From NCBI RefSeq assembly GCF_014200015.1, contig NZ_JACHOT010000004.1:310001-374000 (forward strand): a DNA stretch of 64,000 nt, given 5' to 3'. The first letter of the stretch is position 1. The number at the start of each line of letters is the position of its first letter. Below are positions 25,629 to 35,076 of this stretch, one piece after another. The notes under the pieces are model-generated. The model was given only the letters and a program-made list of their open reading frames with translations, ran no database searches and was not told the DNA's origin. The DNA comes from Aminobacter niigataensis (GTDB taxonomy: Bacteria; Pseudomonadota; Alphaproteobacteria; Rhizobiales; Rhizobiaceae). Both the position numbers and the translations under genes were made by a program.

Positions 25629-27143
25629 ATGAACGTGACCAGCGAAACCGCTGCCCTTCTCGAACGGCTGGGCGTTGCCAAGGCCGATTTCAGCGGTGGC
25701 GACCTGATCGTGCGCAGCCCGGTGACCGGCGAGCAGATCGGCGCGCTGACGTCGATCTCGCCTGCCGAGGCGGGCAAGGCCATCGAACGTGCCGACAAGG
25801 CCTTCAAGGCCTGGCGCAACGTGCCGGCGCCGAAGCGCGGCGAGCTCGTCCGCCTGCTCGGCGAGGAACTGCGCGCCGCCAAGACCGACCTCGGCCGGCT
25901 GGTGTCGATCGAGGTGGGAAAAATCCCGTCGGAAGGTTTGGGCGAAGTCCAGGAGATGATCGACATCTGCGATTTCGCCGTCGGCCTGTCGCGCCAGCTC
26001 TACGGCCTGACAATTGCCACCGAGCGCCCCGGCCACCGCATGATGGAGACGTGGCACCCGCTCGGCGTGGTCGGCGTCATCTCCGCCTTCAATTTCCCCG
26101 TTGCGGTGTGGTCGTGGAATGCCGCACTCGCCTTCGTCTGCGGCAACGCGGTGGTGTGGAAGCCGTCGGAAAAGACGCCGCTGACCGCCCTTGCCTGCGA
26201 CGCGATCTTCAAGCGCGCCGCGGCCCGTTTCGGTGCCGATGCGCCCGAAAACCTGTCGCAGGTGCTGATCGGCGACCGCGCCGTCGGCGAGGTGCTTGTC
26301 GACCACCCCAAGGTGCCGCTGGTGTCGGCCACCGGCTCGACCCGCATGGGCCGCGACGTCGGCCCGCGCCTTGCCAAGCGTTTTGCCCGCGCCATCCTCG
26401 AGCTCGGCGGCAACAATGCCGGCATCGTCTGCCCGACCGCCAATCTCGACATGGCACTGCGCGCCATCGCCTTCGGCGCCATGGGCACCGCCGGCCAGCG
26501 CTGCACCACCATGCGCCGCCTGTTCGTGCATGACAGCGTCTACGACGCGCTCGTGCCGCGCCTGAAGAAGGCCTATGAGAGCGTTTCGGTCGGCAGCCCG
26601 CTGGAGACCTCGGCGCTGGTCGGCCCGCTGATCGACAAGGCCGCCTTCGACGGCATGCAGAAGGCGCTGAAGGAAGCAGCCGGACATGGCGGCAAGGTCA
26701 CCGGCGGCACCCGTGTCGACAACGGCCATGACGGCGCCTTCTACGTCAAGCCGGCGCTGGTGGAGATGCCGGGCCAGGTCGGCCCGGTGCTGGAAGAGAC
26801 CTTCGCACCGATCCTCTATGTGATGAAGTATTCCGACTTCGACGCCGTGCTCGACGCGCACAACGCGGTCGGCGCCGGCCTGTCGTCATCGATCTTCACG
26901 CTCGACCTGCAGGAGGCCGAGCGCTTCCTGTCGGTCGAGGGTTCGGACTGCGGCATCGCCAACGTCAATATCGGCACTTCGGGCGCCGAGATCGGCGGCG
27001 CGTTCGGCGGCGAAAAGGAGACCGGCGGCGGTCGTGAGAGCGGTTCGGACGCCTGGCGCGCCTACATGCGCCGCGCCACCAACACCGTGAACTATTCCAA
27101 GGCGCTGCCGCTGGCGCAGGGCGTGTCGTTCGACATCGAATAA
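25629..27143 (+). CDS. Aldehyde dehydrogenase, ALDH7-type (probable alpha-aminoadipate-semialdehyde dehydrogenase)
   Basis: This 504-residue NAD-dependent enzyme has catalytic C292 in GTAGQRCTT, general base E258 in LELGGNN and the oxyanion N155 in SAFNFPVAVW. The N-terminal and active-site sequence are those of the ALDH7/antiquitin group (AmaB/pcd in Pseudomonas), which oxidise alpha-aminoadipate semialdehyde in L-lysine catabolism. The ATG at 25629 has GAGGAAAGG upstream. Other lysine-degradation genes are not in the window, so the pathway is inferred. An intrinsic terminator follows. Confidence 0.88.
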   Translation: MNVTSETAALLERLGVAKADFSGGDLIVRSPVTGEQIGALTSISPAEAGKAIERADKAFKAWRNVPAPKRGELVRLLGEELRAAKTDLGRLVSIEVGKIPSEGLGEVQEMIDICDFAVGLSRQLYGLTIATERPGHRMMETWHPLGVVGVISAFNFPVAVWSWNAALAFVCGNAVVWKPSEKTPLTALACDAIFKRAAARFGADAPENLSQVLIGDRAVGEVLVDHPKVPLVSATGSTRMGRDVGPRLAKRFARAILELGGNNAGIVCPTANLDMALRAIAFGAMGTAGQRCTTMRRLFVHDSVYDALVPRLKKAYESVSVGSPLETSALVGPLIDKAAFDGMQKALKEAAGHGGKVTGGTRVDNGHDGAFYVKPALVEMPGQVGPVLEETFAPILYVMKYSDFDAVLDAHNAVGAGLSSSIFTLDLQEAERFLSVEGSDCGIANVNIGTSGAEIGGAFGGEKETGGGRESGSDAWRAYMRRATNTVNYSKALPLAQGVSFDIE

Positions 27144-27177
27144 GTTATCGGGTGAGCCAACAGGCCTGACCGAAACC

Positions 27178-27213
27178 AAAGCGTCGCCCGCGAAAGCAGG
27201 CGGCGCTTTTTGT
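27178..27213 (+). terminator. Intrinsic terminator after the aldehyde dehydrogenase
   Basis: AAAGCGTCGCC (27178-27188) pairs with GGCGGCGCTTT (27199-27209), with one G-U pair, and runs into TTTTTG. It lies 35 bases after the stop codon. Confidence 0.88.
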
Positions 27214-27287
27214 TTGCTTCGACTACGAAGCTTGACGGCGCGGCGGCGAAGCGGCTCAGATCGCGGCGGAAGCAGAACGGGGTGGAC

Positions 27288-28334
27288 ATGGTCGAACTCA
27301 GCATCAGCGGCGATGGCCGCTTCGACGGCACCGTCGAGACGGTCGAGATGCACACGGGCGGCGAACCGGTGCGCATCGTCACCTCGGGCTATCCGCCGAT
27401 CCCCGGCGCGACGATCCTGGACAAGCGCCGGCACGCCCGTGAAAACCTCGACCACCTGCGCAAGCTGATCATGTTCGAGCCGCGCGGCCATTACGACATG
27501 TACGGCGTGATCCCGGTGGAGCCCGACCTGCCCGGCGCTGACATGGCGGTGCTGTTCATCCACAATGAGGGTTACTCGACGATGTGCGGCCACGCCACCA
27601 TCGCGCTCGGACGCTATGCGGTGGATCACGGCATCGTCGCGCCCCAGGTGCCGGTGACCGAGGTCAGGCTGCAGTGCCCATGCGGGCTGGTCAACGTCAG
27701 GGTCGAGGTCGAAAGGACGGCGGATGGCTTCGCCACAGGTGCTGCGTCCTTCGAGAGCGTGGCGTCCTTCGCCTTTGCGCTCGACCAGAAGATCGACGTG
27801 CCGGGGCTGGGCGGCGTGACGTTCGATGTCGGTTATGGCGGCGCCTTCTACGCGCTGGTCGAGGCCGCCTCGATCGGGCTCGATCTCAAGGCAACGCCGC
27901 TCGACAGGCTGGTCGATGCGGCCGACCGCATCACCAAGGCGGTGGCGAAAAGCCTGCCTCTCGAACATCCCGACGATCCCGATCTCGCCTTTCTCTACGG
28001 CACCATCCTGACCGACGGCGGCGAGGGGGCGCTGGATCCGACGCGCAATCTCTGCGTCTTTGCCGAGCGCGAGGTCGACCGCAGCCCGACAGGTTCCGGG
28101 GTGTCCGCGCGGATCGCGGTTGCCGTTGCCCGGGGAACACTTGGGTGGGGCGAACAGCGCCGCTTCGAGAGCGTCACCGGTGCGGTGTTTTCCGGCAAGG
28201 CGGTGCGCGCCGACAAGGTCGGGCGGTTCGATGCCGTTCGCGTCGAGGTCGGCGGGCGGGCGTTCTATTCGGGGCGTTCGAGCTTCTCGATCGAGGCGGG
28301 GGACGAACTTGGCCGCGGCTTCCTGCTGCGATAG
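27288..28334 (+). CDS. Proline racemase-family protein, probable trans-3-hydroxy-L-proline dehydratase
   Basis: This 348-residue protein belongs to the proline racemase fold. The first catalytic residue is C100 in STMCGHATIALG. The second catalytic position, normally cysteine in proline and 4-hydroxyproline epimerases (DRSPCG), is threonine here: T268 in DRSPTGSG. The Cys/Thr pair is the signature of trans-3-hydroxy-L-proline dehydratase, which forms pyrroline-2-carboxylate. The ATG at 27288 gives the usual start MVELSISG region just before the first strand. No pyrroline-2-carboxylate reductase is adjacent, so the rest of the pathway would be elsewhere. Confidence 0.87.
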   Translation: MVELSISGDGRFDGTVETVEMHTGGEPVRIVTSGYPPIPGATILDKRRHARENLDHLRKLIMFEPRGHYDMYGVIPVEPDLPGADMAVLFIHNEGYSTMCGHATIALGRYAVDHGIVAPQVPVTEVRLQCPCGLVNVRVEVERTADGFATGAASFESVASFAFALDQKIDVPGLGGVTFDVGYGGAFYALVEAASIGLDLKATPLDRLVDAADRITKAVAKSLPLEHPDDPDLAFLYGTILTDGGEGALDPTRNLCVFAEREVDRSPTGSGVSARIAVAVARGTLGWGEQRRFESVTGAVFSGKAVRADKVGRFDAVRVEVGGRAFYSGRSSFSIEAGDELGRGFLLR

Positions 28335-28429
28335 TGCGACAGATCAAAGAATATGTCGCAGTTTCCGGTAATTCTCCGGACCTGTCGATGATGCTATCAA
28401 TTCGGCATCGAAGCTGAGGATCGGGCCGC

Positions 28430-28810
28430 TTGGTCGTGTTTCGCCGCCAGGGATGGGGATTTGGGGTCGCGTTTGCCGCGGCGCTGATGCTCGTCCTGCA
28501 GACGGCGGCCGCAGCGCTGGCGATCGGGCAGGGCACGCCGCCGCTCGACATCTTCGGCAACCCGCTCTGCATTACATCAGCCACTGACCACACAGCGCCT
28601 GCCAAGAGCGATCATCCGAGCCTGCCGGAATGCTGCACGCTCGGCTGCAACATGTTCTCCACTGCCATGGCCATGCCGCCCGACGGCGTGGCATTGCCGG
28701 TCACGCTGCAGTTTCCAATGGCAGCCGCGTTCGTTCACGTGCGGCGCGATCCGCCTACGGCTGCGAAGCACGATCCGGGCAGTCCGCGCGCGCCGCCACC
28801 GGCCGCCTGA
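28430..28810 (+). CDS. DUF2946-like protein at the head of a copper module
   Basis: This 126-residue protein has one N-terminal membrane or signal segment (FGVAFAAALMLVLQTAAAALA) and a Cys/His-rich region, FGNPLCIT then an ECCTLGCNMF segment, followed by a proline-rich tail. This is the layout of DUF2946 proteins, which often sit with copper genes. The best start is TTG at 28430, with AGGA nine bases upstream; GTG at 28436 is an alternative. It is followed at 102 bases by a PCu(A)C chaperone and a CopC-CopD fusion, so a role in periplasmic copper handling is likely but unproven. Confidence 0.75.
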   Translation: MVVFRRQGWGFGVAFAAALMLVLQTAAAALAIGQGTPPLDIFGNPLCITSATDHTAPAKSDHPSLPECCTLGCNMFSTAMAMPPDGVALPVTLQFPMAAAFVHVRRDPPTAAKHDPGSPRAPPPAA

Positions 28811-28912
28811 GATCACTGTCGCGCGCAAACGCCCGCGGCGTAGTGAAATTTCGCCTGAAAACGAACCTCGCGCCACGATGGCTGGCGCTTCCATTCCATA
28901 TCGGAGTTCCCC

Positions 28913-29443
28913 ATGACCAATTCCGCTCGCGCCTTTGCGCGCCCGCTCTTCCGCAGCTTCGAAGAACGTCTCGGCATCATCGTCTTTGCGGCGATGCTGC
29001 TGTTTGCCTCGACGCATGCTTTACTCGCCCACGGCTTCAAGGTCGGCGATCTCGAGATCGGCCACCCGTGGTCGCGCGCCACGCCAGCCGGGGCCAAGGT
29101 TGCCGCCGGCTATCTCACCGTCAAGAACACCGGCGCGGAAGCCGACCGGCTGGTTTCGATCCAGTCGGATGTCTCCGAAAAGGCCGAGATCCACGAGATG
29201 GCCGTCGACGCCAAGGGCGTGATGACCATGCGCCAGGTGGCCGAGGGCGTCGAAATCCCGGCCGGTGGCGAAGTCGCGCTCAAGCCGGGCGCCTATCACA
29301 TCATGTTTATGGGCCTGAAGGCGCCGGTGAAGGAAGGCGAGAAGTTCTCCGGCACGCTGACCTTCGAAAAGGCAGGCACGGTGACGGTCGAGTTCCAGGC
29401 CGACAAGATGGGCGGCCAGAGCCAAGACCATTCCGGTCACTGA
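28913..29443 (+). CDS. Periplasmic copper chaperone PCu(A)C
   Basis: This 176-residue protein has a membrane or signal segment at about residues 20-38 and a beta-sandwich domain of the PCu(A)C family. The Cu(I) ligands are recognisable as H94 and M96 in EIHEMAV, M104/M106 in GVMTM, and H129 with M131 in YHIMFM. PCu(A)C delivers copper to the CuA or CuB site of cytochrome oxidase. The gene ends three bases before a CopC-CopD fusion gene, so they are probably one operon. A short His-containing tail (DHSGH) may add copper affinity. Confidence 0.92.
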   Translation: MTNSARAFARPLFRSFEERLGIIVFAAMLLFASTHALLAHGFKVGDLEIGHPWSRATPAGAKVAAGYLTVKNTGAEADRLVSIQSDVSEKAEIHEMAVDAKGVMTMRQVAEGVEIPAGGEVALKPGAYHIMFMGLKAPVKEGEKFSGTLTFEKAGTVTVEFQADKMGGQSQDHSGH

Positions 29444-29445
29444 GC

Positions 29446-31089
29446 ATGGGCGCGCGCCATCTGCTCCGCACCAAGGGCGGCCTGCCGCCTGAAGGCGCGC
29501 GCCTCGCAGCCTTGCTCGCCCGGTTCCTGCTGGCCGCTGCGATCCTCGTCGGCGGTACTGCCATGGCCGCAGCCCATGCCTCGCTGCTGCGGGCGACGCC
29601 GGCCGAAGGTACGGTGGTCCAGACGTTGCCGCCGCAAGCGACGCTGACCTTCAGCGAGCCGGTGACACCTCTGGTCATCGAACTTCTGCGGCCGGACGGG
29701 GGGTCTGTCCGGCTCATCGGCGATGTCTCGGACGACGGCCTGAGCATCGCCTTGCCGGCAAATGATGCCGCCAGCGGCACTTACCTGCTGTCATGGCGCG
29801 TGGTTTCGACCGACGGCCATCCGGTCGCAGGCTATTCAACCTTTTCCGTCGGTAGCCCCAGCGCCACGCCGCCGGTGACGCCCGAGTTGAACGACCCGAC
29901 ATTGCGGGCCGCTCTGTGGGCGGCAAAGCTCGCGCTTTATCTCGGTGTGTTTTTCGGCGCCGGTGGCGCGTTTGCACTGGCCTGGCTTGCACCCAAGAGC
30001 CGCCACGGCATGGCGACCGTCACCGCCTTCACCGCTCTCGGCCTGGTCGCAGCACCTGTCTCGTTCGGCCTGCAGGGGCTCGATGCGCTCGGCGCGCCGC
30101 TCGGGCTGCTTGGCCAGCCGGTCACCTGGCAGGCGGCGGCTGCGACCAGCTACGGTTTCACCGCGGCGATCGCCTTCATGGCGCTGGCGCTGGCGCTTCT
30201 GGCGCTGGCGAGCGAGGGCGCGCTGGCGCGTGGGCTGGCGCTGGCGGCACTCGTCGGCACAGGTGCTGCGCTCGCGGCAAGCGGGCACGCCAGCGCGGCC
30301 GCCCCGCAATGGCTGACGCGGCCGATGGTCTTCGTCCACGGCGCGGGCATCGCCTTCTGGGCCGGCGCGCTCGTGCCGCTCGGCCTGGCCTGCCGCCACC
30401 GTGCGCCCGATGCCGGCGAGGCGTTGCGCCGTTTCTCGACCGCGATCCCCTATGTGGTCGCAGCCCTGATTGCTGCCGGCGTGGTGCTGGCCGTCATCCA
30501 GGTGGAGAAGGTCCAAGCCCTATGGCAGACGGCCTATGGCCGGCTCCTGCTGATCAAGCTGGCGCTCGTCGTGCCGCTGCTGCTGCTTGCCGCCGTCAAC
30601 CGATGGAAGCTGACCAAACCGTCACTGGTCGCGCAGCCGGATGCGCAGCGACGGCTTGCGCGCAATATCGTCCTCGAGACGCTGGTCATGGTGGCGATCC
30701 TTGCGGCCGTCGCCGGCTTCCGCTTCACGCCGCCGCCGCGCGTGCTGGCGATCGAGGCAGCCGAACCGGCGACATTCCATGTTCATACGCCGGAGGCGAT
30801 GGCCGACGTCAGTCTCACGCCCGGACGCGCCGGCGCCGTAAGCGCCTCGATCGTGATCATGTCGGGCGATTTCGGCCCGCTCGACGCGCGCAGCGTGACG
30901 CTGCGAATGAACCATGCGGAAGCCAAGGTGGCGCCGATCAGCGTCAGCGCGCACAAGCCCGGCGACGGCACCTGGCGTATCGACGGCATGGAACTGCCTG
31001 TGCCGGGAACATGGACGGCGGCGATCGACGTCGAGATCTCTGCGACCGAACGCGTGACACTGACCAGCGAGATCACCATCCGCCCATAG
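29446..31089 (+). CDS. CopC-CopD fusion copper resistance/uptake protein
   Basis: This 547-residue protein joins a CopC domain to a CopD membrane domain (YcnJ-like). A signal segment near residues 20-45 precedes the mature CopC start AHASLLRATPAEG, with the N-terminal histidine expected to bind Cu(II). CopC ends around STDGHPVAGYSTFSVG, whose histidine is a second ligand. The rest has about eight membrane spans with conserved LVHGAGIAFWAG-type segments (FVHGAGIAFWAGALVPLG). Such fusions import copper to the cytoplasm. The ATG at 29446 lies three bases after the PCu(A)C stop. A large shadow frame covers the region upstream. Confidence 0.9.
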   Translation: MGARHLLRTKGGLPPEGARLAALLARFLLAAAILVGGTAMAAAHASLLRATPAEGTVVQTLPPQATLTFSEPVTPLVIELLRPDGGSVRLIGDVSDDGLSIALPANDAASGTYLLSWRVVSTDGHPVAGYSTFSVGSPSATPPVTPELNDPTLRAALWAAKLALYLGVFFGAGGAFALAWLAPKSRHGMATVTAFTALGLVAAPVSFGLQGLDALGAPLGLLGQPVTWQAAAATSYGFTAAIAFMALALALLALASEGALARGLALAALVGTGAALAASGHASAAAPQWLTRPMVFVHGAGIAFWAGALVPLGLACRHRAPDAGEALRRFSTAIPYVVAALIAAGVVLAVIQVEKVQALWQTAYGRLLLIKLALVVPLLLLAAVNRWKLTKPSLVAQPDAQRRLARNIVLETLVMVAILAAVAGFRFTPPPRVLAIEAAEPATFHVHTPEAMADVSLTPGRAGAVSASIVIMSGDFGPLDARSVTLRMNHAEAKVAPISVSAHKPGDGTWRIDGMELPVPGTWTAAIDVEISATERVTLTSEITIRP

Positions 31090-31125
31090 AGTTGAGCGGA
31101 CGGAGCCTAGCTGGCGGCACCTCCG

Positions 31126-33237
31126 TCAGGCGACGCCCGACTGGCGGCTGAGCGCCAGGCCCGAGGCCTCGATGCGGCGCACGCCCGAGGTCGACGCTTT
31201 CGGCGTCTCGGCCGGGCGGGTTTCGCGGCCGACGAGGCTTGCGATCTCCGATAGCGGCTGGGGCCGGCCAAACAGGAAGCCCTGCATTTCGGAGCAGCCC
31301 TCGGCGCGCAGGAACTCGAAGTTCTCCTGCTTTTCGACACCCTCGGCGAGCACCGGGATGCGGAGGTCGTTGGCCAGCAGGATGGTCGCCCGGACGATCG
31401 CAGCTGACGCGCTGTCATTGGCCACGTCCTCGACGAAGGAACGGTCGATCTTGACCCTGTCGAAGGGGAAGATCTGCAGCGTCGACAGCGACGAATAGCC
31501 GATGCCGTAGTCGTCCATGGCGATGGTGACGCCCAGCGCCTTGAGCTGGCGCACCACATGCAAGGCGCGCTCGCGGTCCTCGATGATGCTGGCCTCGGTG
31601 ATCTCGAGCTCCAGCCGCGAGGCGGCGAGGCCGGTCGCCAGCAGCGTCTCGTGGACGACCCTAGGCAGGTCGGCCTGGGTGAGCTGGGCGGCGGCGATGT
31701 TGACGGCGATCTTGTAGGGCTTGCGCCACGTCGCCACTTCGGCGCAGGCGGTTCGCAGCACCCACTCGCCGATCGGGATGATCAGCCCGTTCTCCTCGGC
31801 GATCGGGATGAATTCTTCGGGGGCGACGAGACCGCGTTCGCGGTGATGCCAGCGCAGCAGCGCCTCAAAAGCGGTCACTTCGCCGCTCTTCATGTCGTGC
31901 TGCGGCTGGTAATAGAGCTCGAACTCGTCGCGATCCAGCGCATGGCGAAGCTCGATGGCGAGCGCACTGCGCTCGCGCCGGCCCTCGTCCATCGACCGGT
32001 CATAGTAGCAGATCTTGTCGGTCAGGGCGCGCTTGGCGCGATACATGGCAAGGTCGGCGGCGCCGATCAGGTCGTCGGCGTCGCCGGCATGGTCGGGATA
32101 GAGACTGACGCCGACGCTGGCGCCGACCGACAGTGTCTTGGCCTTGTTGTGGATGGGATCGAGGACGCTGTCGACGAGGCGGCGGACAAAGCTGTCGACC
32201 TCTTGCCTGGAGCCGATGTCCTGCTTGACGGCGACGAACTCGTCGCCGCCGACGCGCGCGACCAGTTCGCCCGGACCGGTCAGTGCCTTCAGCCTGTTGG
32301 CAAGGGTCTGCAGCAGCAGGTCGCCCGCATTGTGGCCGTGGACGTCGTTGATTTCCTTGAAGCGGTCGAGGTCGACGACGATGACCGCTGCTTCCTTGCC
32401 GGCGGCGGCGCTGCGCTCGAGCATTGCGGGCAGGTTGTCGGAAAGGAATGCGCGGTTGGGCAGGCCGGTCAGCGGGTCATGCTGCGCGGCATGGCGGAAG
32501 CTGTCGACCAGTTCGCGCTGCGACTTGGCATCCATTGCATAAAGCGTCAGGCCGGCGATGATCGCCATGGTGGCCAGCACCAGGACGGCTAGGAATTCGC
32601 TCGAAAATACCTTTGTCGGCACCGGCACCGAGGGATCGGGCACCAATGTTGCCGCGCCCATGCCGGTGAAATGCATGGCGCAAATGGCAAGCACGAGTGC
32701 AACGACCGACAGCGGCTTGGCGAAGCGGATGCGCTGGCGGGCGGCCAGGTGCATCGCCAGCGCACCGAAGGCCACGGCAAACAGGATCGAGGCCTCGACC
32801 AGCCTGGCGTCCCATTCGATCCGGCCGGCGAACTCGTAGCCGCTCATGCCGGTGTAGTGCATGGCGACGATGCCGATACCGATCACCGCACCCCCGGTTT
32901 CAACCGGCATGCCGTTGGGCGGCGTTGCCGAGAGATGCAGTCCGGCAGCGGTGAAGGCGATGGCGATGAGCAGCGAGGCAATCGTCAAAAGAGGATTGAA
33001 CGCGGCGTCGAAGGGCAGCTGGAAGCCAAGCATGGCGACGAAATGGGTGGTCCAGATGGCCGAGCCGCAGGCGACGCCCGAGAGCATGATCCATGCGAAC
33101 CGCGCTTCGGGGGAGAGGCGCGCGGCGCGGTCGAAAAGCCGCATCGTCATGGCCGCACCGGCGACGCAGACGATCGCCGCAATGACCACGAATGAATAGT
33201 CATGCTCGTAAGCAAGACAGGAAATGACCTTGAACAT
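31126..33237 (-). CDS. MHYT-GGDEF-EAL protein (c-di-GMP turnover)
   Basis: This 703-residue inner-membrane protein has an N-terminal MHYT sensor of about seven spans (IWTTHFVAM, VAMHYTGM and CAMHFTGM carry the repeated His/Met motifs), a GGDEF domain with an intact GGDEF (residues about 330-334) and an EAL domain with FEALLRW (about 457-463) and MDDYGIGYSSL. MHYT domains are thought to bind copper or sense O2, CO or NO. The I-site that would sit before GGDEF is degenerate. The phosphodiesterase residues look complete. It lies tail to tail with the copper module, 36 bases apart. ATG at 33237 has GAGG at the right spacing. Confidence 0.93.
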   Translation of the reverse strand: MFKVISCLAYEHDYSFVVIAAIVCVAGAAMTMRLFDRAARLSPEARFAWIMLSGVACGSAIWTTHFVAMLGFQLPFDAAFNPLLTIASLLIAIAFTAAGLHLSATPPNGMPVETGGAVIGIGIVAMHYTGMSGYEFAGRIEWDARLVEASILFAVAFGALAMHLAARQRIRFAKPLSVVALVLAICAMHFTGMGAATLVPDPSVPVPTKVFSSEFLAVLVLATMAIIAGLTLYAMDAKSQRELVDSFRHAAQHDPLTGLPNRAFLSDNLPAMLERSAAAGKEAAVIVVDLDRFKEINDVHGHNAGDLLLQTLANRLKALTGPGELVARVGGDEFVAVKQDIGSRQEVDSFVRRLVDSVLDPIHNKAKTLSVGASVGVSLYPDHAGDADDLIGAADLAMYRAKRALTDKICYYDRSMDEGRRERSALAIELRHALDRDEFELYYQPQHDMKSGEVTAFEALLRWHHRERGLVAPEEFIPIAEENGLIIPIGEWVLRTACAEVATWRKPYKIAVNIAAAQLTQADLPRVVHETLLATGLAASRLELEITEASIIEDRERALHVVRQLKALGVTIAMDDYGIGYSSLSTLQIFPFDRVKIDRSFVEDVANDSASAAIVRATILLANDLRIPVLAEGVEKQENFEFLRAEGCSEMQGFLFGRPQPLSEIASLVGRETRPAETPKASTSGVRRIEASGLALSRQSGVA

Positions 33238-33494
33238 CGCCACGCCTCAATTCCAGCCAGGACTTCCTGGCAGACCCCGGAACGAGTGTTCACAGCAAAG
33301 ATGAAAGAATTTCCTAATGTAACAATGGTTTCGCTCGGGCTAGACGACTTCGGTGGCGATGAATCGCCTGTGCCAGGTCTCGCCGGTGAGATATCCGGAG
33401 GGAGCGGCTACTGGTCAGCCGCGAACAATCGCCCTGGTTGCGAATCCGGAGCTTATCTCGCACAAATGGACGTCTTAGTTCAAAGGAGCAAGAC

Positions 33495-34046
33495 ATGGCC
33501 GAGACGAAGACCAAACGCTTCGAGGCAACACTGACGGCGCTGCGGGGCATCCTGATCGTTGCTGCGGCTCTGGTCGGGTTGTTCTATCCGGTGCAGGCGG
33601 TGAAGCTGCTGGTCATGGTCGGCGGCGGCCTGCTGCTTGTCGATGGCGTGCTCGGGCTGGCGACGATCGATCATGCGGCGCCGCGTACGACCGGCCACTG
33701 GCTGGCATTGGCGCGCAACGTCCTGTCGATCGCCGCCGGCGTGATCGTGCTGGCCAGCGGCATCCTGGCCAATGTCTTCACCCTGTCCTTCATGGCCGGG
33801 CTGGTGGGCGCTCTTGCCCTGGTCGTCGGCCTGATCGAGATGGTGTCGAGCTTCATCGACAACGAGCGCCAGACGCGGCTTTGGCCGACGCTGGTAGGTG
33901 GCGCGGTCTATGCCGCCTTCGGCCTGGCGCTGATGTTCGTGCCGCTGACCAGTGCGGCGACGCTGATGCGAATCGCCACGATCCTGATGCTGCTCTATGC
34001 CTTGCTTCTGTTCTATCGCGCCTGGCGCATCCGCGCTGGGGCCTGA
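33495..34046 (+). CDS. HdeD-like (DUF308) membrane protein
   Basis: This 183-residue protein has about six short membrane spans in three pairs, with the HdeD-type AALVGLFYPVQAVKLLVMVG and ASGILANVFTLSFMAGLVGA segments. HdeD is linked to acid resistance in Escherichia coli, but DUF308 proteins are widespread and poorly known. The ATG at 33495 is preceded by AAAGGAGCAAG. Its 3' end is close to, and in the frameshifted reading would overlap, the antisense amidohydrolase gene. Confidence 0.85.
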   Translation: MAETKTKRFEATLTALRGILIVAAALVGLFYPVQAVKLLVMVGGGLLLVDGVLGLATIDHAAPRTTGHWLALARNVLSIAAGVIVLASGILANVFTLSFMAGLVGALALVVGLIEMVSSFIDNERQTRLWPTLVGGAVYAAFGLALMFVPLTSAATLMRIATILMLLYALLLFYRAWRIRAGA

Positions 34047-34051
34047 TTCGG

Positions 34052-35076
34052 TCAGCGCGCGCCGGAGAAACCGGTGAGGAGGCAGTCAGGTTGTCGCCGA
34101 GCGCATCGCAGAGATAGCCGCCTTCCTGGACCATGACAGTGGGCAGGCCGAGGCGAGCGATCGCTTCGGCGATGCGCGAAAAGCCCGGCGTGGTGACCGA
34201 CAGGCCGCCGAACGGGTCGCCCTCGAAGGCGTCGAGCCCGAGCGCGACGACGAGTGCATCGGGCGCGAAAGCCTGGATGCGGCGGCTGGCGCGGTCCAGC
34301 GCGGCGAGAAACTCGGCGTCGCCCGATTTGCGTGGCAAAGGCAGGTTGAGATTGTAGCCGAGGCCGCCCGCTTCGCCGCGTTCGTCGGCATGGCCCCAGA
34401 AGAAAGGGTAGAAGCGGCTCGGATCGGCATGCAGCGAAACCGTCAGTACATCGGGCCTTGCGTAGAAGATGCCTTGGGTGCCGTTGCCGTGATGCAGGTC
34501 GACGTCGAGGATGGCGACGCGTGCCCCCGTGCCGCGTAGCCGCTGCGCGGCGATGGCCGAATTGTTGAAGAAGCAGAAGCCGCCGGCGACGTCGGCGAAG
34601 GCATGGTGGCCCGGCGGCCGGCACAGCGCATAGGCGGCCGGCTCGCCGGACAGCACGGCGTCAGCGGCGGCCACCGCGCTCCAGGCGCTCCAGTAGGCAC
34701 TGTCGAAAGTTTCGGCCGATATCGGGCAGGCGGTGTCGGCCATGTGATAGCCGGCCTGGCCGGCAGCGCCTGCCGGATAGCTGCCGTTGCGGGCGAAGGG
34801 GTGGATGTTGGGGATCACCTCGGCCGACGCGCCTTCCATGCGTTGCCAGCGCTCAAAGATGTGGGCCAGGAACTCGATATATTCGGGCGTGTGGATGGCG
34901 GCGATGGGTCCAAGTCCGAAACTGGGCGGGCGGTGGATCGTCGAGCCTGCGGCGCGGGCGCCCGAAAGCAGGCGCTCGACGCGCTCGGGCTGCTCCGGAT
35001 TGGGCTTTTGCATCCCCATCGACAGGAAAGCCTTGGGGGCGTGGCGCTTCTGCTCGTCGGCGTAGAAGGTCTTCAT
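34052..35076 (-). CDS. Histone deacetylase/acetylpolyamine amidohydrolase family protein, 3' frameshift
   Basis: This zinc amidohydrolase has H157 and H158 in RPPGHHA, metal ligands D193 and H195 in LDVDLHHGNG and D282 in GLDAFEGDP, and the transition-state tyrosine Y321 in EGGYLCDALG. All catalytic residues are intact. After DNLTA (residue 332) the frame shifts: one base appears to be missing near 34079-34082. If restored, the protein ends FLTGFSGAR at 34052 (341 residues); as written, the frame continues to 33853 and would add about 66 arginine-rich residues antisense to the HdeD-like gene. The start overlaps the upstream acetyltransferase gene by four bases. The likely substrate is an acetylated polyamine. 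The shift may be real or a sequencing error. Confidence 0.85.
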
